A stretch of DNA of 20,210 bases from SLJN01 sp964505385 (GTDB lineage Bacteria; Bacteroidota; Rhodothermia; Balneolales; Natronogracilivirgulaceae). The notes under the pieces are model-generated. The model saw only the letters and a list, made by a program, of their open reading frames with translations, searched no databases and was not told the DNA's origin. The translations under genes were made by a program, and so were the position numbers. Numbering within the stretch: position 1 is the stretch's first letter; each line of letters begins with the position of its first letter. The stretch is taken from the NCBI GenBank assembly GCA_964505385.1, contig CAZDIA010000045.1:1-20210 (forward strand). Reading direction: 5' to 3'. This document shows, piece after piece, positions 1 to 6,702 of the stretch.

Positions 1-619
1 GTTCCGGCGGATAAATATACGTGTTGCGCACCATAAACTCCTTGAGGATATCATTTTGGATGGTACCGCTGAGCTGTTCCGGTTTAACGCCCTGTTCCTC
101 GGCTGCAACAATGTAATTCGCCATGACCGGCAGTACCGCACCGTTCATTGTCATCGAAACCGACATCTGATCGAGCGGGATACCATCAAAAAGGATTTTG
201 GCATCCTCAACTGAATCCATTGCAACTCCGGCTTTGCCGACGTCGCCCTCCACTCTGGGATGATCGGAATCGTAGCCGCGATGGGTGGCGAGATCGAAAG
301 CTACGCTGAGCCCTTTTTGTCCGGCTGCCAGAGCTTCACGATAGAACTCATTGGATTCCTCCGCCGTCGAAAACCCGGCATATTGGCGGATAGTCCACGG
401 CCTTTGGGTGTACATGGTGGAATATGGACCACGTGTGTAGGGAAATTCCCCGGGCAACGACTCCTCATAGCCGGAGCCATCCAGATCATCAGAAGTATAA
501 AGAGGCCTGATGGTGAAGCCGTCCGGTGTTTCGGTTTCCAAATCTTTTAGAGATTTGCCTTTCAGGTTTTTTTCCACCTTTTGTTTCCAGGAAATCAGAT
601 CCGGTTTATGTTTACTCAT
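1..619 (-). CDS. mutB: Methylmalonyl-CoA mutase large (catalytic) subunit, N-terminal part
   Basis: The reverse strand encodes 206 residues from an ATG at 619-617 and runs off the left edge, so the C-terminal barrel and the B12-binding domain are not in the window. The family isomerises methylmalonyl-CoA to succinyl-CoA with adenosylcobalamin. The visible part holds the hallmark stretch RGPYSTMYTQRPWTIRQYAG (from about residue 63), with Tyr70 matching the active-site tyrosine. It is followed by GLSVAFDLATHRGYDSDHPR, then MTMNGAVLPV and GTIQNDILKEFMVRNTYIYP. These match the catalytic subunit (MutB/ScpA/Sbm) rather than the divergent small subunit. No small-subunit gene lies directly upstream, which is the usual place for it. 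No Shine-Dalgarno sequence precedes the ATG. The fatty-acid beta-oxidation genes in the same window fit a role in propionyl-CoA disposal. Confidence 0.93.
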   Translation of the reverse strand, partial: MSKHKPDLISWKQKVEKNLKGKSLKDLETETPDGFTIRPLYTSDDLDGSGYEESLPGEFPYTRGPYSTMYTQRPWTIRQYAGFSTAEESNEFYREALAAGQKGLSVAFDLATHRGYDSDHPRVEGDVGKAGVAMDSVEDAKILFDGIPLDQMSVSMTMNGAVLPVMANYIVAAEEQGVKPEQLSGTIQNDILKEFMVRNTYIYPPE

Positions 620-774
620 TGGAAATATGATTTAGCCAACGTAATTGCGCAGACTGCACTGCCTTATCCATCGCAGAATACGTAAGCTGATTATAAATCT
701 CAATAAAGGGTATGAGACGCAAGTTAAGAGATATTTGAATAGTTAAGTTCGATTAAACAGCGCTATCAAACAAT

Positions 775-788
775 CTGAGCTAATCACC
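775..788 (-). repeat. 14-nt tRNA-Val 5'-end fragment closing the array
   Basis: The 14 bases at 775-788 are identical to 1161-1174, the 5' acceptor and D-arm start of the neighbouring tRNA copy (minus-strand GGTGATTAGCTCAG). The sequence to the left is unrelated. The fragment lies immediately after, and overlaps, the ancestral stop codon of the GIY-YIG gene, so it marks the boundary of a duplicated tRNA/GIY-YIG unit. Confidence 0.75.
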
Positions 789-1034
789 ACAGCTGATCAG
801 CTTTTCTATCAATGACTTACCCCATTTTTTTACCTGACGCTAACGTCGCAGCGCCTCCGTCCGGATATCATAGACCTCAAAATACACCAACTTCCAGGGA
901 CACCCGGCTTTAGTAGAAGGATTTTTCCCCCGATTATGTTCTCGCAAGCGCAAATTTAGATGGTGGGAGACTCCCTTGTAGTACCCACCGGTTTTAATGC
1001 TTCTTAGTATATAGAAGTAATGCTTGCTTTCCAT
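780..1034 (-). pseudogene. GIY-YIG single-domain nuclease with an in-frame nonsense codon
   Basis: The ATG at 1034-1032 opens a small protein of the UPF0213/YhbQ-like GIY-YIG family (FYILRS near the N-terminus, then YYKGV, then LRLREHNRG with the catalytic arginine, then CPWKLVYFE and TEALRR). A TAG at 842-840 stops it after TEALRR. Reading through the stop gives RQVKKWGKSLIEKLISCGD and a second TAG at 782-780, which is the normal family C-terminus and a total of about 84 codons. A partial sister copy near 1165-1255 carries GAG (Glu) where this copy has TAG, so the stop looks like a point mutation. An earlier ATG at 1070 is unlikely to be the start because it falls inside a terminator hairpin. 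No clear promoter lies between that terminator and the ATG. The truncated form might still be made, but it lacks the C-terminal helix. Confidence 0.8.
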
Positions 1035-1052
1035 AGCATAAAGAGCAGCCAC

Positions 1053-1093
1053 AAAAAAAGCCTTACACAATTTTGTTAATCATGTAAGGCTTT
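1053..1093 (-). terminator. Rho-independent terminator after the aberrant tRNA copy
   Basis: Read on the minus strand, an 11-bp perfect stem (AAAGCCTTACA pairing with TGTAAGGCTTT, plus coordinates 1057-1067 and 1083-1093) with a 15-nt loop is followed by a run of seven T. It starts four bases after the tRNA-like sequence ends. A near-identical terminator follows the intact tRNA-Val. Confidence 0.85.
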
Positions 1094-1096
1094 ATG

Positions 1097-1175
1097 TGGG
1101 TGATAGTGGACTCGAACCACTGACCTTCCCGACTGTAAGCGTCGGGACGCTCTAAACCAACTGAGCTAATCACCG
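1097..1175 (-). pseudogene. tRNA-Val-like gene with an enlarged anticodon arm (probable pseudo-tRNA)
   Basis: This is near-identical to the intact tRNA-Val at 1320-1394 over the acceptor, D-arm, T-arm and discriminator (A, position 1097). The anticodon arm is 4 nt longer: TCCCGAC, loop GCTTACA, GTCGGGA gives a 7-bp stem instead of 5 bp. If the 7-nt loop is read literally, the anticodon position holds TTA and base 33 is C rather than the near-universal T. The first acceptor pair is a C-C mismatch because the 5' base is C, not G. It probably does not work as a normal tRNA. It is followed by its own terminator, but the terminator after the upstream tRNA-Val should insulate it from the array promoter. 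Confidence 0.7.
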
Positions 1176-1275
1176 CTGCTGATCATCTTCTCTATCATTG
1201 ACTTACCCCATTTCTTTACCTGACGCTCACGTCGCAGCGCCTCCCTCCGGATTTCGTAGCATAAACAGCAGCCAT
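1165..1275 (-). pseudogene. Internally deleted GIY-YIG gene remnant (second unit)
   Basis: This is a copy of the GIY-YIG unit at 780-1056 that has lost most of the gene. On the minus strand it encodes REALRRERQVKKWGKSMIEK, then MISSGD and a stop, the C-terminal end of the same protein. Here the codon after ALRR is GAG, where the longer copy has TAG. The join at about 1250-1265 connects the C-terminal sequence directly to the sequence just upstream of the ATG. The deletion of roughly 170 bp lies between two short ATAG-containing segments of the full copy, which suggests slippage at a microhomology. There is no start codon or N-terminal half, so it is non-functional. Confidence 0.75.
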
Positions 1276-1316
1276 AAAAAAAGCCTTACACAATTTTTTT
1301 AATCATGCAAGGCTTT
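1276..1316 (-). terminator. Rho-independent terminator after tRNA-Val
   Basis: On the minus strand, AAAGCCTTGCA (1316-1306) pairs with TGTAAGGCTTT (1290-1280), an 11-bp stem with one G-T wobble, followed by seven T (1282-1276). It begins four bases after the tRNA discriminator base. It is a duplicated copy of the terminator at 1053-1093. Confidence 0.85.
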
Positions 1317-1319
1317 GTG

Positions 1320-1394
1320 TGGGTGATAGTGGACTCGAACCACTGACCCCCTGCTTGTAAGGCAGGTGCTCTAAACCAACTGAGCTAATCACCC
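1320..1394 (-). tRNA. tRNA-Val (anticodon UAC)
   Basis: The minus strand folds as a complete cloverleaf. The acceptor is GGGTGAT/ATCACCC, the D-arm GCTC/GAGC with the AGTTGGTTTA loop, and the anticodon arm CCTGC-CTTACAA-GCAGG with anticodon TAC. The variable region is GGGTC and the T-arm AGTGG-TTCGAGT-CCACT. The discriminator is A (1320). CCA is not encoded, as the next bases are ACAC. It is the only intact member of a tandem set. A promoter at 1512-1543 and a terminator at 1276-1316 bracket it. Confidence 0.95.
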
Positions 1395-1422
1395 AATAAC
1401 TTAAGAACTTTAACCTTAGTAC

Positions 1423-1486
1423 GTGATAGTGGACTCGAACCACTGACCTTCCCGACTGTAAGCGTCTGGATGCTCTAAACCAACTG
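1423..1486 (-). pseudogene. 5'-truncated tRNA-Val-like copy
   Basis: This matches the aberrant tRNA copy at 1097-1175 from the D-loop to the 3' acceptor strand, including the unusual GACGCTTACAGTC anticodon arm. It lacks the 5' acceptor strand and the first half of the D-stem: similarity stops at 1486, where the minus strand reads TTGCAG instead of GCTCAG. The extended anticodon stem also has an A-G mismatch. It cannot form an acceptor stem and is a remnant. It is the first tRNA sequence downstream of the array promoter. Confidence 0.8.
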
Positions 1487-1511
1487 CAATTCGGATTTTT
1501 GTCACAGAATT

Positions 1512-1543
1512 CAAATATACAATCTTTAAATAGCCTGTGTCAA
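1512..1543 (-). promoter_or_regulatory. Strong promoter for the tRNA array
   Basis: On the minus strand a perfect TTGACA (1543-1538) is followed after 18 bases by TATATT (1519-1514). The same -10 extends to TATATTTG, fitting the Bacteroidota TAnnTTTG element with TTG at about -33. Transcription should start near 1505 and read through the truncated tRNA copy into tRNA-Val. Confidence 0.7.
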
Positions 1544-1577
1544 TACTGCAGGTAGAAAATTAAAAAGAAATTACTGT

Positions 1578-2615
1578 TTATAGCCGGTACCTCAACAGTG
1601 ATGCTTCATCCGGTTTGGTTAGATATAGATAGTTGTCATCTGGGCTTATGGTCATGCGGTAATTATTGGCCGTTTGGTCTTCGAGTTTGAACCGATTGGT
1701 GATCTGCCCTTCATTTGATACCTGATAAATAACGGCAGGCTCCTCTTCATCCCGGATGACATTCAACAAGTACAGATATTCGGATGTGGCAACAAGGTCG
1801 GTTACATATTGAAAGTTCATAAGAGCTGGTTGCTCCATTTCTGCCATGGCTTCAAAAAACTCGGCCTCGATCTTTACCTTTCGTTCGACTTCGAAATCAA
1901 ATCCGGTGAAATTGTCATCTCCGGTGATCTGGTAAATTCGGGGCCGGCCGCTCATACTCATCCAGACTGTTTCATCTGCATGTGTAAGGATTCCCGAATT
2001 TTTCAGGGCATCCGGTATTTCCTCGTTCTCAGCCTGATTGATTGAAGATTGCATGATTTCTCCAAAATCATCGGAAAGTTCGCCAATCGGCTCTCCATAA
2101 CTTTCCAGTCGATTGCCATCCTGATCGAACCGTGCTAACAGTGCATTATTCGCACCACCTTTTGTTGAATACAGGTAGCCATTTTTTACTGTGTGGGATC
2201 CAAACATCAGATTATCGTATTCATGGGTGATGCTACTGACAAATTCACCATTCGTCGAGAACCGGACAAAATTCTGGTTCTGATCATCAAACACATAGAC
2301 ATCATCGCCATCTACCGTAAGACTGGTTGGTGAGCGAAATTCCCCCGGTCCGTCCCCTTCACGGCCGAATTCGTTGAGCATGTTACCCTGGGTATCAAAT
2401 TTCTTTAGCGAAAAACTACCAAAATCCGAAATGATCAGACGGTCATCACCAACCATTTCTACTTGAGCGGGCTGCAATAGTTTCTGACTCTCAAAGTCAA
2501 TCAACACCTCGTAGTCGCTCAATGCCGTAGTGGTGTATTCATCGATGAGATCTTGTTCATCGGTTTGGCATGAAGTTAAGATCACAAGCAGAATTAAAAT
2601 CGGAATAAATCTCAT
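1578..2615 (-). CDS. 6-bladed beta-propeller lipoprotein
   Basis: This encodes 345 residues from the ATG at 2615-2613. A GTG two codons upstream is possible but less likely. The N-terminus MRFIPILILLVILTSC is a lipoprotein signal with Cys16 as the lipidated residue. The rest contains repeated strand patterns such as LLQPAQVEMVGDDRLIISDF, LKKFDTQGNMLNEFG and DDVYVFDDQNQNFVRFSTNG, and the motif FGREGDGPGEF that is typical of 6-bladed beta-propeller (NHL/TolB-like) proteins of Bacteroidota. It probably sits in the outer membrane or periplasm. The substrate or partner cannot be deduced, because no enzyme motif is visible and the gene stands alone. No Shine-Dalgarno sequence is seen. Confidence 0.85.
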   Translation of the reverse strand: MRFIPILILLVILTSCQTDEQDLIDEYTTTALSDYEVLIDFESQKLLQPAQVEMVGDDRLIISDFGSFSLKKFDTQGNMLNEFGREGDGPGEFRSPTSLTVDGDDVYVFDDQNQNFVRFSTNGEFVSSITHEYDNLMFGSHTVKNGYLYSTKGGANNALLARFDQDGNRLESYGEPIGELSDDFGEIMQSSINQAENEEIPDALKNSGILTHADETVWMSMSGRPRIYQITGDDNFTGFDFEVERKVKIEAEFFEAMAEMEQPALMNFQYVTDLVATSEYLYLLNVIRDEEEPAVIYQVSNEGQITNRFKLEDQTANNYRMTISPDDNYLYLTKPDEASLLRYRL

Positions 2616-2898
2616 AGCCACTTTAATTATGAATTTAATATGTAAGTAATAATATGATAGATTTTTGATTTAATCACAACTGCAATCATCATGAAATTTC
2701 TAATTCTTACCCTGTATCTTCGCAGCTATTTAAAAATCTGAAGAAGCGACAAATTGTTACTAATTATTGAATTGTTTGCAGCAATTTTAATAACCTGAAT
2801 TCGATTGTTTTTTATTATACATAATTTATGTATGTAATTAATTTTATACGATTTAATATAACTCCGATTTACTTCATGCTCTAAATCAGAATTTATGT

Positions 2899-3001
2899 AT
2901 CTGCGTAAATCAGCGAAATCATCTGCGATAATCAGCGAGAGATAGAAAAAAAGTAGTTTTCTCGCAGAGTTACGCTGATTAATTCGCAGATATACGCAGA
3001 A
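2899..3001. repeat. Imperfect inverted repeat of TCTGCG/TCAGCG units
   Basis: Arms at 2900-2940 and 2960-3000 are 41 nt each, are reverse complements at 32 of 41 positions, and are separated by a 19-nt A/T-rich loop. Each arm is itself built of repeated TCTGCG and TCAGCG words spaced about 10-14 nt apart. The segment could fold into a long hairpin. It resembles low-complexity intergenic repeats found in many genomes of this group, and no coding function is visible. Confidence 0.75.
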
Positions 3002-3081
3002 ATTCTACGCATTTTATAATCGAACTCAGGTTAACACTTCAATTAATAACCCCTCGCAAAATGAAATGATCTTGCCATCAT

Positions 3082-3110
3082 TTGTTGTATTGGTAAATAG
3101 ATTCTATATT
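3082..3110 (+). promoter_or_regulatory. Possible fadIJ promoter
   Basis: TTGTTG (3082-3087) and TATATT (3105-3110) are separated by 17 bases and lie 35 bases before the fadI start. The -35 match is weak and the assignment rests on spacing and position only. Confidence 0.35.
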
Positions 3111-3145
3111 TATTACTTAACGGTGTTAAACTGAACAATTTAGCT

Positions 3146-4444
3146 ATGGCAAAAGCAAATACACTGCGGAATGTGGTCCTGGTCGATGGTTGCAGGATTC
3201 CGTTTCAGCGCTCGGGAACCGGATATACGGACTTAATGGCTTACGATTTGGCACGTATGGCACTAAGAGGCCTGCTTGATCGCTCATCACTTTCCCCATC
3301 AATGATCGATCAGGTAATCATGGGAACGGTGATTCAGGAAGTGAAAACAAGCAACTTAGCACGTGATGCCGCTCTTGCGGCTGGGGTTCCTGAATCAACT
3401 CCTGCGCATACTGTTACCCAAGCTTGTATTTCCTCCAATCAGGCAATAACCAGCAGCATTGAACGCATTATTTCGGGTCAGGCGGATGTTATTATTGCCG
3501 GAGGTGCGGAAACCATGTCTGATGTACCGATCCGGCTGAAGCGCAAGTTGAGAAAAAAACTGATTGCCTCGCAGAAATATAAAACAGCCCCTGAGTATTT
3601 TAAACTACTCAGAGGTTTAAGGCCCAATGATATTCTCCCGGAGGTGCCACAGGTTTCAGAGTTTTCAACCGGTGAAACAATGGGAGAAAGTTGCGATAAA
3701 ATGGCGGCAAAATTCGGTATCACCCGCCGCGAACAGGACGCTTATGCCATGCGCTCGCATCAACGGGCAACCATGGCTACGCGGGACCAACTGCTCGACC
3801 AGGAGCTGGTGCCGGCAAGTATTCCGCCCGATTTTGACGTCATCCGGTTTGATAACACCTATCGGGATGACACCACAATGGATAAACTTGAAAATCTTAA
3901 ACCATCATTCGTAAAAGAATATGGTACTGTAACCGCAGGTAATTCATCCGCCCTCACTGATGGCGCCTCGGCAGTTTTAATCATGTCGGAAGAAAAAGCC
4001 AAGGAACTTGAGCTCGAACCTTTGGCACGGTTTAAACAATACAATTATGTGGCCCAAAGTCCGAAAGATGAGCTGCTCCTTGGTCCGGCCTATGCTATCC
4101 CCCAGGTACTTGATCGTTCACGGCTTAACCTTTCAGATATTGATGTATTTGAGCTTCATGAAGCTTTTGCCGGACAGGTGCTCTCGGTGCTTTATGCTCT
4201 CAATTCAGAAACTTTTGCCAAAAAGAATCTTAATAAGCGCAAAAAGGTGGGAGAAATTCCTCTGGATAAATTAAACACCCTTGGTGGCTCCCTGTCCCTG
4301 GGTCATCCGTTCGGAGCTACCGGCGCACGTCTTGTAACTACGGCTGCAAACCGGCTTATTCGTGAAGATGGCAAATTAGCGATGGTATCCGCTTGCGCTG
4401 CCGGTGGGCTTGGTCATGCCATGCTTTTGCAGCGATATAAGTAA
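3146..4444 (+). CDS. fadI: Acetyl-CoA C-acyltransferase (3-ketoacyl-CoA thiolase), FadI type
   Basis: This is a 432-residue thiolase that cleaves 3-ketoacyl-CoA with CoA to acetyl-CoA and a shortened acyl-CoA in the last step of beta-oxidation. The nucleophilic cysteine is Cys94 in TVTQACISSNQA. His338 is in HEAFAGQ, His387 in LGHPFGATGAR, and the acid/base Cys417 in SACAAGGLGHA. Length and the lysine/arginine-rich loop at about residues 128-160, followed by LPEVPQVSEFSTG, resemble E. coli FadI (436 residues) rather than the shorter FadA, so a FadI-like trifunctional enzyme is likely. fadJ follows after 36 bp on the same strand, which indicates one operon with thiolase first, as in fadIJ. The ATG has no Shine-Dalgarno sequence. 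Confidence 0.95.
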   Translation: MAKANTLRNVVLVDGCRIPFQRSGTGYTDLMAYDLARMALRGLLDRSSLSPSMIDQVIMGTVIQEVKTSNLARDAALAAGVPESTPAHTVTQACISSNQAITSSIERIISGQADVIIAGGAETMSDVPIRLKRKLRKKLIASQKYKTAPEYFKLLRGLRPNDILPEVPQVSEFSTGETMGESCDKMAAKFGITRREQDAYAMRSHQRATMATRDQLLDQELVPASIPPDFDVIRFDNTYRDDTTMDKLENLKPSFVKEYGTVTAGNSSALTDGASAVLIMSEEKAKELELEPLARFKQYNYVAQSPKDELLLGPAYAIPQVLDRSRLNLSDIDVFELHEAFAGQVLSVLYALNSETFAKKNLNKRKKVGEIPLDKLNTLGGSLSLGHPFGATGARLVTTAANRLIREDGKLAMVSACAAGGLGHAMLLQRYK

Positions 4445-4480
4445 AATTAATTCACATTTGGATTCAAAACTATTTGAGCT

Positions 4481-6592
4481 ATGAGTTATGTATCGGTATC
4501 CAAAGAAGATGATCTGGCAGTAATAACCCTTGATCAACCGGGCGAAAAAGTCAATGTTCTCACCAAAGAACTGCTGGATGAATTTCCGGCTATTTTTGAT
4601 GAGCTGGAGGGTAATGACAGCATCCGGGCTGCTGTATTGACAAGTGCAAAAGAAGACTCTTTTATAGCCGGAGCCGATATCAAGCTGTTCCAAAAATTTC
4701 AATCGCCGGAAGAAGTTGAAGCATTCAGCAGGGATGGAAATCAGCTTTTGAGACGCATGGCAAACTCAAACAAACCGGTAGTTGCTGCCATCCACGGAGC
4801 CGCTCTCGGAGGCGGGCTGGAAGTAGCTCTTGCCTGCCATTACCGCATAGCCACGCAACATCCCAAAACCAAATTTGCACTCCCTGAAGTACAGCTTGGT
4901 CTGCTGCCGGGAGGTGGCGGCACCCAGCGGCTGCCACGTTTGGTAGGCATATCAAGTGCGCTTGATATGATGCTTACAGGCCGGAATATTTTTGCGAGAC
5001 CTGCCCAAAAAATGGGATTGGTTGATGAGCTGGTCCATGAACACGGCCTTGAAAATGCCGCGAAGACAGTTGCCCGCAAGCTTGCCGATAACGGATTGCC
5101 AACCCGACAGCAAGGCGCAAAAATGCCGGAAAAACTGCTTGAACGTACATTCCCTGGTCGCCGAATTATTTACAGCCAGGCGAAGAAAAGGGTGATGTCT
5201 CAAACAAGGGGAAATATGCCGGCACCTTTTGAGATCATCGAATGTGTCAAAACCGGAATGGAAAAGGGACTTGATGCCGGGCTCCGGGAGGAGTCCCGGA
5301 AATTCGGGCAACTCGCTTTTACCCCGCAGTCCCGCGAGCTTGTGCAGTTGTACTTTTCCATGCAGGAAGCAAAGAAAAATCCGCAGGAAAAGCTCGCGCA
5401 GGAAGTTGAAAAAATCGGGGTGCTTGGGGCTGGACTAATGGGAGCAGGTATTGCTGATATCTCAGCTCATCGCGGCTATAATGTTGTGCTGAAAGATGTT
5501 GACCAGGAATCAGCTTCCAAAGGTCTTAAAGCTGTCTACAATGAGTTGGATAAAAAAGTCAAAAAACGAATTATTACTACCTTTGATCGTGATCAGCAGA
5601 TTAGTTTAATCACCCCGACCGACGACTACAATTATCTCAAAGATGCCGATGTGGTAATCGAAGCCGTATTTGAAGATATTGAACTGAAGCGTCAAGTTCT
5701 TTCAGATGTTGAATCCGCCGCTAAAGAGTCGTGTGTTTTTGCGTCAAATACTTCCTCATTACCTATATCAGAAATAGCCAAAAACGCGAAGCGCCCCGGA
5801 CAAGTGCTCGGCATGCACTATTTTTCGCCGGTTCAAAAAATGCCGCTCCTGGAGATTATAGTTACCGACAAAACCGAAGACTGGGTTACGTCTACTGCAC
5901 GGCAGGTAGGTATCCGGCAGGGGAAACATGTAATCGTGGTTAAAGACGGACCCGGTTTTTACACTACCCGCATTCTGGTTCCCTATATGAACGAAGCATT
6001 GAACATGCTTGATGAAGGTGTAGATATAGAACAACTGGATTCAGCTATGAGAGATTTCGGTTTTCCGGTGGGTCCGGCAGCTTTGATGGATGAAGTCGGA
6101 CTCGATGTAGCCGCTCATGTGGGCGACATTATGCAACCCTTGTTTGAGCAAAGAGGCGTTTCTACCGGTAATAAAGCCAAAACTATGCTTGAAGCCGATT
6201 ACAAAGGGCGAAAAAATAATAAAGGGTTTTATGAATATCCCCGATCCGGTAAAAAGCATATTAATGACGAGGTATATGAGTTTTTCGGAGGAGAAAAACG
6301 TACTCACTTCCATGACGAGGAGATTCAACAACGACTCTCATTGATGATGGTCAACGAGGCCGCTTATTGCCTGCAGGAGAATATTCTGGAATCTGCCCGA
6401 GATGGTGATCTCGGCGCAGTTCTCGGCCTTGGCTTTCCACCGTTTCTTGGCGGTCCGTTTCGCTACATTGATGCTGAAGGTGCTGAGGATATCGTAACCC
6501 GCCTGAAGTTTTTTCAGGAAAAACACGGGAACCGGTTTGCGCCTGCATCACTATTAGAGGATTATGCCAAAAAAGACAAAACGTTTTATTAG
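4481..6592 (+). CDS. fadJ: Fatty acid oxidation complex alpha subunit (enoyl-CoA hydratase/3-hydroxyacyl-CoA dehydrogenase), FadJ type
   Basis: This is a 703-residue bifunctional protein, close to E. coli FadJ (714). Residues 1 to about 190 are an enoyl-CoA hydratase/crotonase domain. It has an oxyanion-hole segment IAGADIK, then HGAALGGGLE with Glu114, and FALPEVQLGLLPGGGGTQR with Glu136, the two glutamates that activate water. From about residue 311 a 3-hydroxyacyl-CoA dehydrogenase domain begins with the NAD-binding fingerprint GVLGAGLMGAGIA (316-321 GAGLMG). It continues with VIEAVFED and the catalytic-type His446 in GMHYFSP. The C-terminal dehydrogenase repeats end with NKGFYEYP and LGLGFPPFLGGPFRY. 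It acts with the upstream thiolase on acyl-CoAs. All key residues are present. Confidence 0.96.
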   Translation: MSYVSVSKEDDLAVITLDQPGEKVNVLTKELLDEFPAIFDELEGNDSIRAAVLTSAKEDSFIAGADIKLFQKFQSPEEVEAFSRDGNQLLRRMANSNKPVVAAIHGAALGGGLEVALACHYRIATQHPKTKFALPEVQLGLLPGGGGTQRLPRLVGISSALDMMLTGRNIFARPAQKMGLVDELVHEHGLENAAKTVARKLADNGLPTRQQGAKMPEKLLERTFPGRRIIYSQAKKRVMSQTRGNMPAPFEIIECVKTGMEKGLDAGLREESRKFGQLAFTPQSRELVQLYFSMQEAKKNPQEKLAQEVEKIGVLGAGLMGAGIADISAHRGYNVVLKDVDQESASKGLKAVYNELDKKVKKRIITTFDRDQQISLITPTDDYNYLKDADVVIEAVFEDIELKRQVLSDVESAAKESCVFASNTSSLPISEIAKNAKRPGQVLGMHYFSPVQKMPLLEIIVTDKTEDWVTSTARQVGIRQGKHVIVVKDGPGFYTTRILVPYMNEALNMLDEGVDIEQLDSAMRDFGFPVGPAALMDEVGLDVAAHVGDIMQPLFEQRGVSTGNKAKTMLEADYKGRKNNKGFYEYPRSGKKHINDEVYEFFGGEKRTHFHDEEIQQRLSLMMVNEAAYCLQENILESARDGDLGAVLGLGFPPFLGGPFRYIDAEGAEDIVTRLKFFQEKHGNRFAPASLLEDYAKKDKTFY

Positions 6593-6626
6593 AGTTAATG
6601 CACTGAAATAATCAGCGAGTCATTAG

Positions 6627-6650
6627 TGCCTCTAAGAAAACGCAAATATC
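6627..6650. repeat. Dispersed repeat, copy 1
   Basis: The words TTAGTGCCTCTAAGAAAACG and then C, an A-rich base and AATATCTT recur almost identically at 9758-9785, also in an intergenic region. The copies differ in one or two bases and diverge afterwards (here a G/C-rich CGTTGCGCTCGC follows). Confidence 0.65.
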
Positions 6651-6702
6651 TTCGTTGCGCTCGCACCTAAAAGCTCATGTACTCGGATTATAAATATCTT
6701 AT

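Larger units (their letters stand above)
2616..3145. other. AT-rich intergenic region between divergent genes
   Basis: This 530-bp stretch separates the leftward propeller gene from the rightward fadI. I find no credible ORF or RNA gene. It contains the inverted repeat at 2899-3001 and a possible fadI promoter at 3082-3110. The remainder is A/T-rich with short TTAAT/TATTA repeats. Confidence 0.6.

Noticed and set aside
260..550. 96-codon plus-strand ORF
   Set aside because: It is antisense to the methylmalonyl-CoA mutase gene, whose conserved motifs fix the minus-strand frame.
840..1070. GIY-YIG start at 1070 (76 codons)
   Set aside because: The extra N-terminal 12 codons come from the terminator stem. 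Family proteins start just before the FYIL strand, fitting the ATG at 1034.
775..1486. CRISPR-like array, because of the regularly repeated sequences
   Set aside because: The repeats are tRNA, terminator and gene copies of different lengths with non-unique spacers, and no cas genes are present.
4952..5311. 119-codon minus-strand ORF within fadJ
   Set aside because: It lies fully inside the strongly supported fadJ and its peptide shows no family motif. It is a shadow frame.
3146..6592. fadI-fadJ as an unusual gene cluster
   Set aside because: Order, spacing, lengths and catalytic residues are all typical of the known beta-oxidation operon.
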